From Phaseolus vulgaris (Eukaryota > Streptophyta > Magnoliopsida > Fabales > Fabaceae), in assembly GCF_000499845.2 (NCBI RefSeq), contig NC_023759.2, positions 24,023,067 through 24,087,066 of the forward strand: a stretch of DNA of 64,000 nt. Direction: 5' to 3'. This document shows positions 12,701-24,700 of the stretch, piece by piece. The position numbers were made by a program, and so were the translations under genes. Positions within the stretch are counted from its first letter, which is position 1. Each line of letters begins with the position of its first letter. The notes under the pieces are model-generated. The model was given only the letters and a program-made list of their open reading frames with translations. It made no database searches and had not been told where the DNA came from.

Positions 12701-15700
12701 TTTCAATTTAAAAAAAAAATATAAAATATAAATATTCGGTTACTGTCTATGATTTTTTATGCTAACCCTTAAATTGGAGACTACGCCAAACACCAACGGC
12801 CTAGACACTTTTCTAGCATTGTAATACCTACTACTAATAAGGCTTTGGAGATGAAGCTTGCGTTCCTCACCCTCATTAGTACTAATCAATTCACGGTGAT
12901 GGATCATTAGGATCCCTGATCCTGCCTGTTGACCAGAACGCAAGAACCTTGCCTCGTCAAAGGTAGCTTCCTCTGGATCGGCTTTGCACCGTGTTAGCTT
13001 CCGTCCTTCACCTTGATTCACCTCAAGAACCTGCAAAAGACAGAACGGCGCCGATCGCGCTCTGACGCTCAAGTCAGCGACTGAACCACCAAAATACTAA
13101 GAGGAAAACTATGAACTTCAGGAACCGTGCAATATTCTCTCTCAGCGTACTCTAGTTCTCGCAAGCGTAAAAGAAGTATTCTGAAACGCGCGTACCTCAG
13201 AAGTTCGTTAGAATCTCTTATATACCTGTGCACTTTCTCTCTCCTGACGGTTACACATCTGGACATGTGGCTCGCATCCAGCTGTACACGTGTCATCATC
13301 TGGAGCATCCTCTGCTTGAGCGTCACTTCTTACTCTTCAGGCTTATTCGACTAAGTTATCCATGCAAGGAGTAACTCAGTGTATAGCTGCCTTGGAGCGC
13401 AATCTCTTCTGTGTGGCGAGTACGGGTGTCATTATACACACCTTCCCTGTGGTCTCGTCGGTCGCCATCATGATCTGCTTCACTTGCTTCATCGTGCATG
13501 CCCGGGTAAGCTGTTCCCTAACTTCAACCTCTGGCCAGCTAGGGAATGACCATATGACGACTTCATCCTCCGCTTCGAAAGCCTTGAACAAGCTTTCCTG
13601 ATCTTTCGGCGATGTCCTCCTTTCGGCGATCTCTGATCACTTGGTCGTCTGGGTTCGCATCCGGCGACTACGTCACAAACCTGGTGACCGTCGGTTTAGG
13701 TATGCTAGAGATCGGGGCACGCCAACTTAGCGACTGGCGACTACACGAGCCCCCCAACTTCCTTCCCTTCTGCCAGCCAGGTGTCCCGTTCAACACGCCT
13801 ATATTATAGCTTGCTGCCACGTCATCACTTCCGACTACCTGGGCGGTACACAAGCCCCCCAGTCTTAAGCGAAGACTTGTCCATCGAAAAGACTAAGAGG
13901 TCACATCACTGCCGATCTACGTGGCGCTGGCACGAAATTCCAAACGTTCGTACCCTCTGCTTTTCTGACGCTCCACCAAACCCCTTTTTCCAATCGCCCG
14001 ACACGTGGCTTCATCAATGGTCATCTTCTGTTGTCGTTTGCGCTTCCGAAAACGTTTGAAAAACCCTTAAACCCTTTCATTTCCACTGTTTCATCATCTC
14101 TCTGCATTCTCAAACGCTCTAAGTTTTCTCTGCGAACCCACGACGCTCCTCAACTCTCTCAATTTCCAACTCCCTTCAACGCTCATCTGGTCATCGAAAG
14201 GTACCTCTTTTACTTCTTTTGTTGATATTTGCTGCATTTTAACCGATTCGCATCATCCATTACCTGCCTGGTGCATACGTTTTGGGTTGTTTTCTCCTTT
14301 TCTTCCCTCTCGCAACTTAGGGCTTCGTCTTTCATTACGTTCGTCACAACGAACTCCCGTTCGTTCGTTTTCCTTTCTTCGTCCTCAATCGAGTCGTTCT
14401 CTGTAACCTTTGTTCATCCTTTTTCCTTTTTCCTTTGCAGTTCCTGCGATGGCTCGCACGAAAACCACCGCGAACCCTCCTCCTCCATCGCGAAACCCTC
14501 CACCCCAAGCGCATAACCGACCACGAGCATCTGGTGCTCCTTCTACCCAGGCTGAGAGGCCTGCAACTTCTCACACCAACCTCGCTCAGGCAACTCCACC
14601 AGTCACTGGAGGAGCCTCCATCCCCACACAAGACTACAAGAAGCTCTACCCGTGGGCCACCCCAACTTTGCTGAAAGAGACCTCTTCAGTAAAATCTGCG
14701 TTGGCGGTGCTACGGTTGAAGAAAGGGGACGAACCCAACCTCTCGTTCCACAAGGAGCATGACGACAAACTAATGGTGCTGCCTTGCCCTCCCGACGTGC
14801 CAATCTGCGCGAATGACAAGGGGAACAACGGCGAGTTGTTCTGCTTCGTTTACACCACCCTATTCAAGAAGGTGAAACTCAGGTTTCCCTTCACCCGTTT
14901 TGAACGAGAGCTATTAACCGAGCTTAACATTGCCGCTGCCCAGCTCCATCCCAACAGCTGGGCATTCGTGCGGGCATTTTAAATCATGTGCGCGCACTTG
15001 GGACTACCGGCCTCGGTAGACGTCTTCCTTTTCTTGTTCGAGGCCAAGAATCCTGGAGACTGCCCCTGGGTGAGCTTAAACGGGATTGCTGGGAGATCGA
15101 TCCTCTCAATCTTCCAGCAATCTTACAAAGACTGGAAAGGAAAGTTTGTCCAAGTGCGCCAAAACGATCAAGACCCCTCGCTGCTCGATGGCTTCCCCTT
15201 GTACTGGGTAAACAAGGGAAGTAAGGACTCAAAAGAAAACTTCAGAAGGCCAAGAAGTCCTGACAACATGGGCGAGTTGGACAAGGACCTCTGCCTTTTC
15301 TGGAAGAGGGTGGCTGATGCCCAGATCAACTTTCCTACTTCTTCAATAATCACCTTCGAATTCCTCGAGGACCAACTCGAGGCCCACATCGGTAAACCCC
15401 ACCTCACCATCAAATTTACCAACTTAGCATTTTTCTCCGTTCTACTTTGGCATTCCGTTATTAACTTATGTGCTGTTTGTGTTACTCCTGTACAGACATG
15501 CTTGTATCTTCTGCTTCTGTTTTAATTGCTCACCTATCTCTTGCCCTGTGCAGATAACATGCTGGGAAAAGGCAAAATGGCTGAATTGAGGGCGATCGCC
15601 TGAACTCACAAACTGGTGGCGGGCTCCCAAACCGTACCAAACTCGGTAGTGGAGATCGCCGCTGCCCAGGGTAGATCGCCTCCTCAAGGCCCAGCTCCTC

Positions 15701-18700
15701 CAGAGACACTGCCCGCCCCTCAACGAAAAAAGCTCATCTTAAGGAAACCAAAGAGGAAAACTCCTCAAGTGGTTCAAGAAGATGAGGATGAGGATGATGA
15801 GGCGACTAAGGACGGCCTTGTCTCCAAAAGGAAAAGGGTGGCACCTTCTTCACCACCCGCTCTCCCAACACCAACACCGCCCTCTCCCCCAGCTGCAACA
15901 CCGCCCTCTCCCCCAGCTCCAACACCGCCGGTCCAAGCAACACCCTTGGTCGTCGCGCTTCCTGCGGTTGAAGGCAACGAGCCCAACTTCATGGAGAACC
16001 CTCCTAGTGCCTCCACGCCGTTCGTATCTGCTGGAGAGGGTCCTCCTTCAACCGCCTCAATTGCTGAAGCCGCACCAGGTGGGGATGAAGGCGCTCACAA
16101 CTCACCGATACTCATAACCGAGTCCCCCACTTCACCACCACGCCAGAAAGCCCCCCTTGCTCAACCAATTCAAGAGGGTGGTGGTGAGAGTCAGCACCAG
16201 GCTCCTTCAGCACCCCCACCAACAGCAGCTGCAAGCCTTCCCCCCTTGGTCAAAGAAGTCTGGGGGCCCTTCACAGCTAAACTCAAAATGATGCTAGAGG
16301 ACCTCCCCTCAATCATAACAAAGGCTGTGAAGAGCTCGAACAAAAAGCTTCAGGACGAGATCTCAACACTCCAGGAGGAGAATCGCCTGATAAGGATTGA
16401 GGCAGAAAAACTGTCTTGCAATCTGATGATGGCAGAGATCGATCACTCAAGGGTGGAGGACGCCATGAGTGCTGAGCTGAGGGTTGCACGCAAGGAGGCC
16501 TCCGATCTACGCCAGAAACTGCACCTCCTAGCTCAAGAGAAAATCGAGCTGGAGAGTAAGCTCCGTGGCTGAGCTCGCCGAGGCTAGAGAGGAAAACAAG
16601 AAAACTATTGCAGAGCTGGCCCAGGCGCGGGACGAAGGAAAAAAGGTTGCTGAAGACCTTGCTCAAGCTCGTGGGGAAACTGAAGAACTGAAGAAACGAG
16701 CTGACGAGCTGAAATAACAAACTGAGGAGCTCAAGCAACAAACCGAAGAGCTCGAGCAAAGCTCCGCCCAAGTCCTTGCCGCCGGGTTCGACGCCGCCCT
16801 GGAGCAAGTCGCTTGCCAGTACCCCGAGCTCGACCTCTCCATGGTGTCAATATGCAACGAAGTGGTGGATGGGAAGATCGTGCCTTCTGAAGATTAACCG
16901 CTTCCCTCCATCACTTATTTCCTGAGATTTGTCTGCCTATTTCTTTTTGCACGATCTTTACTTGTAATTTTCTTTCCTTTGTATTCGAACTGGTACAGCT
17001 TTTATTATAACTTCTTCCACTTTTGCACATGGTTTCTCTGTTTACTTTGCTTTTCCTTGTAGAAACCGCTTAAACAAATTAACTTAGCGATTCTGCGGGC
17101 TCAACCGTTTACTCACTGCTTCAAACTCGAGCAAACTATCAATCTTACATCAATTCATCAACTGTTAACTCAAAGTAAAAACTTGAGCAACTCATTAACC
17201 TTCAAGCGACGACATTTAGCATAACTTGCAAACTTTAAGGCAATTAACTACTTACTAGGCAACAGGTTTTAACTTAAACTGGTATTACAATACAGTTCAC
17301 CTGATCTGCCTGACAAGGTTAGCCTTTACTCCTGTCTTCGCCTGGAATTCTTCTGATCGCCCTAGGGTTCTGGCGATGTAAGATTTCTTTGCCTTCATAA
17401 CTTGGCCATTGTTCCCTCATCTGGGGGGTATAGGCGCCCTTCGGATCCTTCTCCACCGCCCTGAGTTTTAGAACAATAAGCCGGATAGCGAGGTGTTCTC
17501 TTTGAACCTACCTTAGCTATCCTTGAAACTTCTTCCACCCTTCACACCATACCTGAACTCGTTCAAGACGAGAAGGATTTTATCTGGCCTGAACTCGCTC
17601 GACGGCGAGAAGGACTTTATCTTGCCTGAACTCGCTTGACGGCGAGAAGGACTTTCTCTCGCCTGCGCTCACTCAACAGCGAGGAGGACTTTCTTCTTTC
17701 TCGCCCGCTCGCTCAACGGCGAGGAGGACTTTTCTTGCCTGCACTTGCTCAAAAGCAAGGAGGACTTTTCTCTTCTTCATAACTTGATCATTGCTCCCTC
17801 ATCTGGGGGTAGAGGCGCCTTTCGGATCCTTCTCTACCGCCCTGAGTTTCAGAACAATGATCTGGTCTTACTGGGTCAATATTGATGTTTCGCTTAAAGG
17901 GGAAAAAGGCATTTTCCTTCCCTTCCTGCCGTTTAAGGTCACAAACACCCCTGACCTTTCAGTTCATCTTGCCTGAACTCGCTCGACGGCGAGAAGGACT
18001 TTATCTGGTGCCTCAACTTGCTCAGGGTGTACATCTCCTCCCCCCTGGATGCACTGAGGACTTTATCTCGCCTGCACTCGCACGAGGGCGAGGAGGTCTT
18101 TATCCGGTGCCTCTACTTTGCCCAGGGATTACATCTCCTCTTCCCTGGATGCACTGAGGGCTTTTAATCTGTTCTCGCCTCAAACCGCGCGAGGGCGTTG
18201 AGGTCATTAATCATTACTGGTGCCTCCGATCGCCGAAAAACGATGAGGACTTTAAAACTTTAACTGTGCCGCCGATCGCCGAAAAGCGATGGGGACTTAA
18301 AAACTTTTAGAAAGCATGCTGCATAACTTCAAACTTGCCTTAAATCACGTACGAGTGATAAGGTCTTTTTCTAAATCTTTCGAAACAACAAGCATGCAAT
18401 CTTAGAAACGTTAAACTTTGAAAACTCTTCTTTATTGGGTGGCCTCATTAAAAACCCTCCTTAGGGAAAAAAGAGTGCCCCCTTCAAACTGTTTTAATTG
18501 AAAGCTTGCAAATCTCTTCGTGCTTGTTTTTACTTACAAAGCTTTAACTGTAATATAACTTGAGGTGTGTGGCGTTCCAAGTGCGAGGAATCGCCCCTCC
18601 TTCCAACGTTTCTAAGCGGTAGGCGCCGTTCCCGAGCGCCTCGGTTATTCTTAACGGTCCTGTCCACTTAGGCGATAACTTGTTTTCCATCTCGTACTGG

Positions 18701-21700
18701 TGGGCCTTCCTCATCACCAGGTCGCCTTCTTTAAACTGCCTCGGCATCACCTTCGAGTTATATCTTCGTTCAATCCTCCTTTTCACTGCCTCGGCTTTTA
18801 CTCTCGCCTCCTCCCTGACCTCATTCAGCAAATCCAGATTCAACCTTCTTTCTTCATTCGAGTCTTCTGCTACAAAGTTCTGGAATCTCGGCGAGCTCTC
18901 CTGGATTTCCACTGGAATCATTGCGTCGCATCCATAGACCAGGCTAAACGGGGTCTCATGGGTTCCTGACTGCTCGGTGGTGTGGTACGCCCAAACTATG
19001 CGGGGTACCTCCTCAGCCCACGATCCCTTGGCTTTCTCTAGCCTTCTCTTCAAGCCTCTTAGCAACACCCGATTGGCGGACTCTACTTGGCCATTTGTCT
19101 GAGGGTGCTCGACGGATGTAAATACTTGTTGAATTCCCACCTCTTCGCACAGCTTCTTCAACAGGTGACTTGCAAACTGAGTCCCGTTGTCTGACACCAG
19201 GCGCTTAGGCACACCAAACCGGCACACGATGTTCTTCCACAAAGCTCTCGATCTTGTGTGCGGTGATCTGGGCTACTGGTTCTGCTTCGATCCAGTTGGT
19301 GAAATATTCAATTGCCACCACCAAGTACTTCATCTGCCTGATCGCCAATGGGAAAGGTCCCAGAATGTCGATTCCCCACGTATGAAACGGCCAAGGGCTG
19401 TAAATCGACTTTAACTCTTCTGGAGGCGCTTTGTGCCAATCGGCGTGCTGCTGACATTGCTTGCAACACTGTGCATACTTCTTGCAGTCCTCCCTCATTG
19501 TTGGCCAGTAGTAACCTGCACGGAGGGTTCTTGCAGCTAGAGCTCGACCCCCGACGTGACTTCCACATATCCCTTCATGGAGCTCGGCCATGATTCTTGT
19601 ACATTTTTCTCCGTGCACACATTCCAGGAGTGGGTGTGTGAACCCAAATCTATACAACTCGCCATCAATCATTGTGAACTTGCTGGAGTTCTTCTTTATC
19701 TTCCTAGCCTCCGTCGGATCCAGCGGGAGAAGGCCATCTGCCAGGCATCGCTGGTACTGTGTTATCCACGTGTCTGGCTCATGCGTAGCGCAGACCTGCG
19801 TCATGTTCACCCTCTCCCCCCAACATGCTCTTATTCTCGACGATCTTAAGGTTTCCTGAGTCAAAGACCTGTGACTCCTCGCCGCTTTCTCCGTCGACAT
19901 GCTTATTTGATGAACCAGGTGGTCTGCCACAAATGCTCTAGGCGTCTTCAGAGTTTCTTGGATCACCGTCCTCTGCCTACCCCCCTTGCCCGAACTGGCA
20001 AGCTTAGCTAGCAAGTCTGCTCGGGCATTCTGCTCTCTAGGCACATGCACCACTTCAAACGAGACAAAGGAACTCTTCAACTCCTGCACATACTCCAAGT
20101 AAGCCGCCATTTGTGGATTCTTGGCCTGGAACTCGCCTGTTACTTGTCCCATGACCAACAGCGAGTCACTCTTAGCCATCAGCACCCTAGCCCCATCTCC
20201 TTGGCCAGCAAGATTCCGACGATCAGCGCCTCATATTCTGCTTGATTGTTGCTGGCTTTGAAGGCAAACCTTAGGGACTGTTCAATCAGCACACCGTTGG
20301 GCCCTTCCATGATGACTCCAGCACCGCTACCCTGCTGGTTCGACGATTCGTCCATCAAGAGCACCCAACGAAAATCATCCCCCTCAACTCGTGCTGCTTC
20401 TGACGAGAGCTCGACCACAAAATCGGCGAAAATCTGCCCCTTGATCGGACCTCGGGGCTCATACTTGATGTCGAACTCCGACAGCTCCACCGCCCATTTC
20501 ACCATCCTCCCAGCTACATCAGGCTTCTTCAGAACTTTATGGATAGGCAAGTCGGTCATCACCAGTATTGTAAAACTGTGAAAATAGTGGCGCAACGTCC
20601 TCGCCGAAAATACCACAACCAGTGCAGCTTTCTCCAAGGCCTGATACCTCACCTTTGGGCCTTGCAACACCTTGCTGACGAAATAAATAGGCTTCTGAGC
20701 CTGGTCTTGGTCTTGGGTGAGCACCGCACTCACCGCCCTCTCAGTCACAGCAAAATACAACCTGAGAGGGGTTCCCACCAACGGTTTGCACAAAACCGGC
20801 GGGCTTGCCAGGTACTCTTTAAGCTTGACGAAGGCCTCTTCACACTCCTTCGTCCAGGCAAACTTATTGTTTCGCCTTAAACACTGGAAGTACGGATGGC
20901 CTTTCTCTCCGCTAGCCGATACGAAACGAGACAGGGCGGCCATCCGACCTGTAAGTTGCTGCACCTCCTTCACGGTAGTCGGGCTCCTCATCGCCAAGAT
21001 GGCAGCACACTTATCAGGATTTGCCTCTATTCCTCTTTCAGTTAAGAGGAATCCCAAGAACTTCCCTGCCTCCACGCCAAAAATGCACTTCTCGAGGTTC
21101 AGCTTTAACCTAAACTTGGCAATAGTGGTGAACAACTCCTCCAGGTCCGCAACGTGCTTGCTCTTTTCTGGCGAGGTCACGACCATATCATCCACGTACG
21201 CTTGCACATTCCTTCCCAGCATTGGTGCAAGTACCCTATCCATCAATCTTTGGTACGTGGCCCCCGCGTTCTTCAGCCCGAAGGGCATCACCTTGTAGCA
21301 GTAGCACGATCTCTCGGTCATGAAGGCGGTCTTTTCTTCATCCATGGGATGCATCTTTATCTGGTTGTACCCCGAGAAGGCGTCCAGGAAACTCAGCAAC
21401 TTGCACCCTGCAGCACTGTCGACCAGGGCGTCTATGCTTGGCAAAGGATACGAATCCTTTGGGCAAGCCTTGTTCAGGTCAGTGAAGTCGACGCACATGC
21501 GCCACTTCCCATTGCTTTTCTTCTCCAGCACGACATTAGCCAACCACTCAGGGTACTGGACTTCCCTGATATGGCCTGCGGCGAGGAGCTTCTGTGTTTC
21601 ATCCCTGATCGCCTGCCTTCTCTCCTCGTTAAACTTCCTTCTTCTCTGTCGCACTGGTCTGACCTGGTTGTCCATTGCTAGATGGTGGCACAAGAAGTCG

Positions 21701-24700
21701 GGGTCGATTCCCGACATGTCTGAAGCACACCATGCAAAAGCATCCAGATGCCGCTCTATCACCTTGGCGATCTGGTCCTGGAGCTCAGCCTCCAAGGATC
21801 TTCCCAACTTGAAGACCTTTCCCCCGATCTCGCTTTCGAGCCACTCCTCGACGGGTTTGGGTCTAGCTTCCCTGGCGATCACCGCTCTGGCGATTCCCAG
21901 TTCCCTCGCTTCCTCTGGGCGGTTCCTCACCTCTTCTTCCCGATCGGCGTTCTCTCCCTCAGCCTCAGCATCCAGCATGGTGACATCGCCTCCAGCGGCC
22001 ACCTCCATCGCCGCATCAACAACTCGCCATTCTGTTGGCTTGGGCTTCACACCGGGAGGAGGCGTCGTTGTGATGTAACTTACTGACCTCTTATTCTTGA
22101 GGCTATTCTCATAGCATTTCTTCGCTTCCTTCTGGTCAGATTTGATGGTAATCACCACCCCCTCCATCGACAGCAACTTCACCTTCATGTGCCTGGTTGA
22201 GGGCACAGCTCCTATTCTGTTGAGTGTTGGTCTTCCCAACAGAATGTTATATGCTGAGGGAGCATTCACGACGAGGTACTTGATTTTCTCCGTCCTCGAG
22301 TCCGCCTCATCCGTGAATGTAGTTCTTAACTCGATGTACCCCCTGACCTCCACCTGATCGCTAGCAAACCCATACAAGCACCCTCCATAGGGCCTCAACT
22401 GGTCAAGGGGCAATTGCAGCTATGTGAAAGTCGGTCAGAACATCACATCTGCCGAGCTTCCTTGGTCCACCAGTACCCGGTGGACCTTCCTTCCCGCCGT
22501 GACAAGCGAGATAACTATGGGATCGTTGTCATGAGGCACAACGTCCCTGAGATCTTCTCTTGTGAACGTAATGTCCACGTCTGGCGAGTGATCCTCGAAC
22601 ATGTCCACCGTCATCACAGACCTTGCATATTTCTTCCTCTGTGACGCGGTGCATCCACCACCCGAAAAACCCCCAGCGATGGTGTGGATCTCTCCATGAG
22701 TGGGCATCTCGTGCTACTGAGCCTCACCACCCGCCGGCTGGGAGCTCGACGCGCCCCCCGTCCTCCTGTCCAGCAGGTAATCATTCAGGAAACCGCTCTT
22801 GACCAGGTCGTCGAGCTAGTATCCCAATGCCAAACATGAATCGACGGTGTGACCAAAACTCTGGTGGAATTCGCACCAGGCGTCTGGTTTTGGTCCTAAC
22901 ACCTTGTCGCCCACTTTCTCGGGTGCCTTGAACCTGGCTGCTATATTGGGGATGGCGATCAGGTCTGCCAATTCCATGACAAACTTATGTTTTGGCGGGC
23001 GATTGTACTCCCTGGGGCGCCCTGGGCCCCTGCCCTTGTTTTTCCTTGGATCATAAGGATGGCGAGTCCTTTGATCCCTCTTGGCCGCCGCTGTCTCCAG
23101 CACCCTCTATGGCTGGATCCTGGTCTGGGCACGTGGCCTAGCAGGGGCCACGCTCCCTCTCTTCTCGGCGACTTCACTTTCGTCGGCGATGTGGGCCACC
23201 GCAAGTCGCCTAACCTCAGCGAACGTGGCGGGGTGAGCCCTGATCAGCGCCTCACAGAAAGGTCCCGACAGCACGCCCTTTTTGAAGGCGTCTACCAGCT
23301 TCTCCTCGTCCTTGGCTGGCGAGCGGACCATCTGCGCTCCAAAGCGATTCAAGTAGTCCCTGAGGGACTCTCCCTGGTATTGCCTTATGTCGAACAGGTC
23401 GTGATCTGATCGGTCATCGGTAGTCGATGACGTCAGCATCAGAGAACCACGTGGACCACTCGCAGGGTGACACGTGGACCAGGTGGCAGAGAGGTAAGGG
23501 GACGATCGCCAAGAGAGGTGATCGGTGGTCAGTAACCAAGTTACCACCGACAGATCAGGCGGCAGAGAGGTCGGGGGATAGATCACCCAGAATGGTGATC
23601 GGTGGTCAGTAACCAAGTTACCACCGACAGATCAGGCGGCAGAGAGGTCGGGGGATAGATCACCCAGAATGGTGATCGGTGGTCAGTAGCCAAGTGACCA
23701 CCAGCAGACCAGTTCCCAGACTCGCGCCTGGAGGCAGAGCGCGAGTAGCGAATAAACACTGATCAGTGATCGGGGTATTGTCATCGGGGTCTCGTGTTAC
23801 ACGCAGTTAAACTGGGACTAAGGTTCCCAGCGAGAGCGTTACGCATGGACCTCGCATGAGCACACCTCAAGGAATCATGCACGAGAGTGGCCTGAGGGAA
23901 CTAGTAAGCCAGTCGGTGATTGGTGATTCCCTCAACCCATTACGTGCGTGTCATCCTGAAGGGTAAGTCGCCTACGCAGAGAGTAACGTTTGGTGAGTGC
24001 GCCTAGACCAGCCACACCCGACGCTCTCCTAAGAGTATGCAATTTACCCAGATAAGAGAAGCATCCTAAGTTACTCCGCAAGGGCGTAACCTAGGCAGAC
24101 AAAGAGAGGCGCTAGAGCCCTTCCAGTAAGTGACACGTGTGTGGTTAGATGTGAGTTGCAGGCCTCCACGTGTCACCATCTGAGAGGGGCGCGGTCCAGA
24201 CAAAAGAGCACTCCGTACCGCTAAAGGTACAGACAGGTGCAGCCAAGCGCAGACATGCGCAGACTCTCACGCTCCCCATTGCTGATTCTGAAGGTACGCT
24301 TTCTCTGAAAAGCATGACAGGGTTCTGACACATGCCAGAAAAGCATAACAGAATTCTGTCATGCCCAGAAGCAGGGAAAGGGAGATAAGATAGAGAATCA
24401 GAGTGAGAGTGAGGAGGGAGAAAAAAGATAGAGAGAAAAACAGAGTGCAAGTTTTTCTGATACACACGCATTTTTACTAAGTTTCCAGTTTCTGGTGGTT
24501 CTGTGGAACTAACTTGATCGTCGGAGTGCAAACGGCCGCTAGAGGCGCCGTCTGTGTATTTTGCAGGTCACATTTCGAAGACATCTGAGAGAGAGAGTTC
24601 AGAAGGTGATTCTTCAGGAGACACAGTCGCGAAGACAGGGCAGAAAAGTGTTACGAAGCGATTCACCCACGTTCAAGTTGCCGGCAGGATCAGGTCGTAA

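Noticed and set aside
13127..13809. Small frames in the Tat LTRs (also 26034-26716, 41257-41451, 53194-53409)
   Set aside because: They occur in every LTR copy at the same place, overlap the TATA box and module, and have no protein character.
20246..22086. Long open frames on the plus strand opposite Tat-A pol (for example 21320-22078)
   Set aside because: Ser/Pro-rich mirror frames of the conserved RT/RNase H sequence. Equivalent frames appear opposite pol in Tat-B and Tat-C and show no domain or gene structure.
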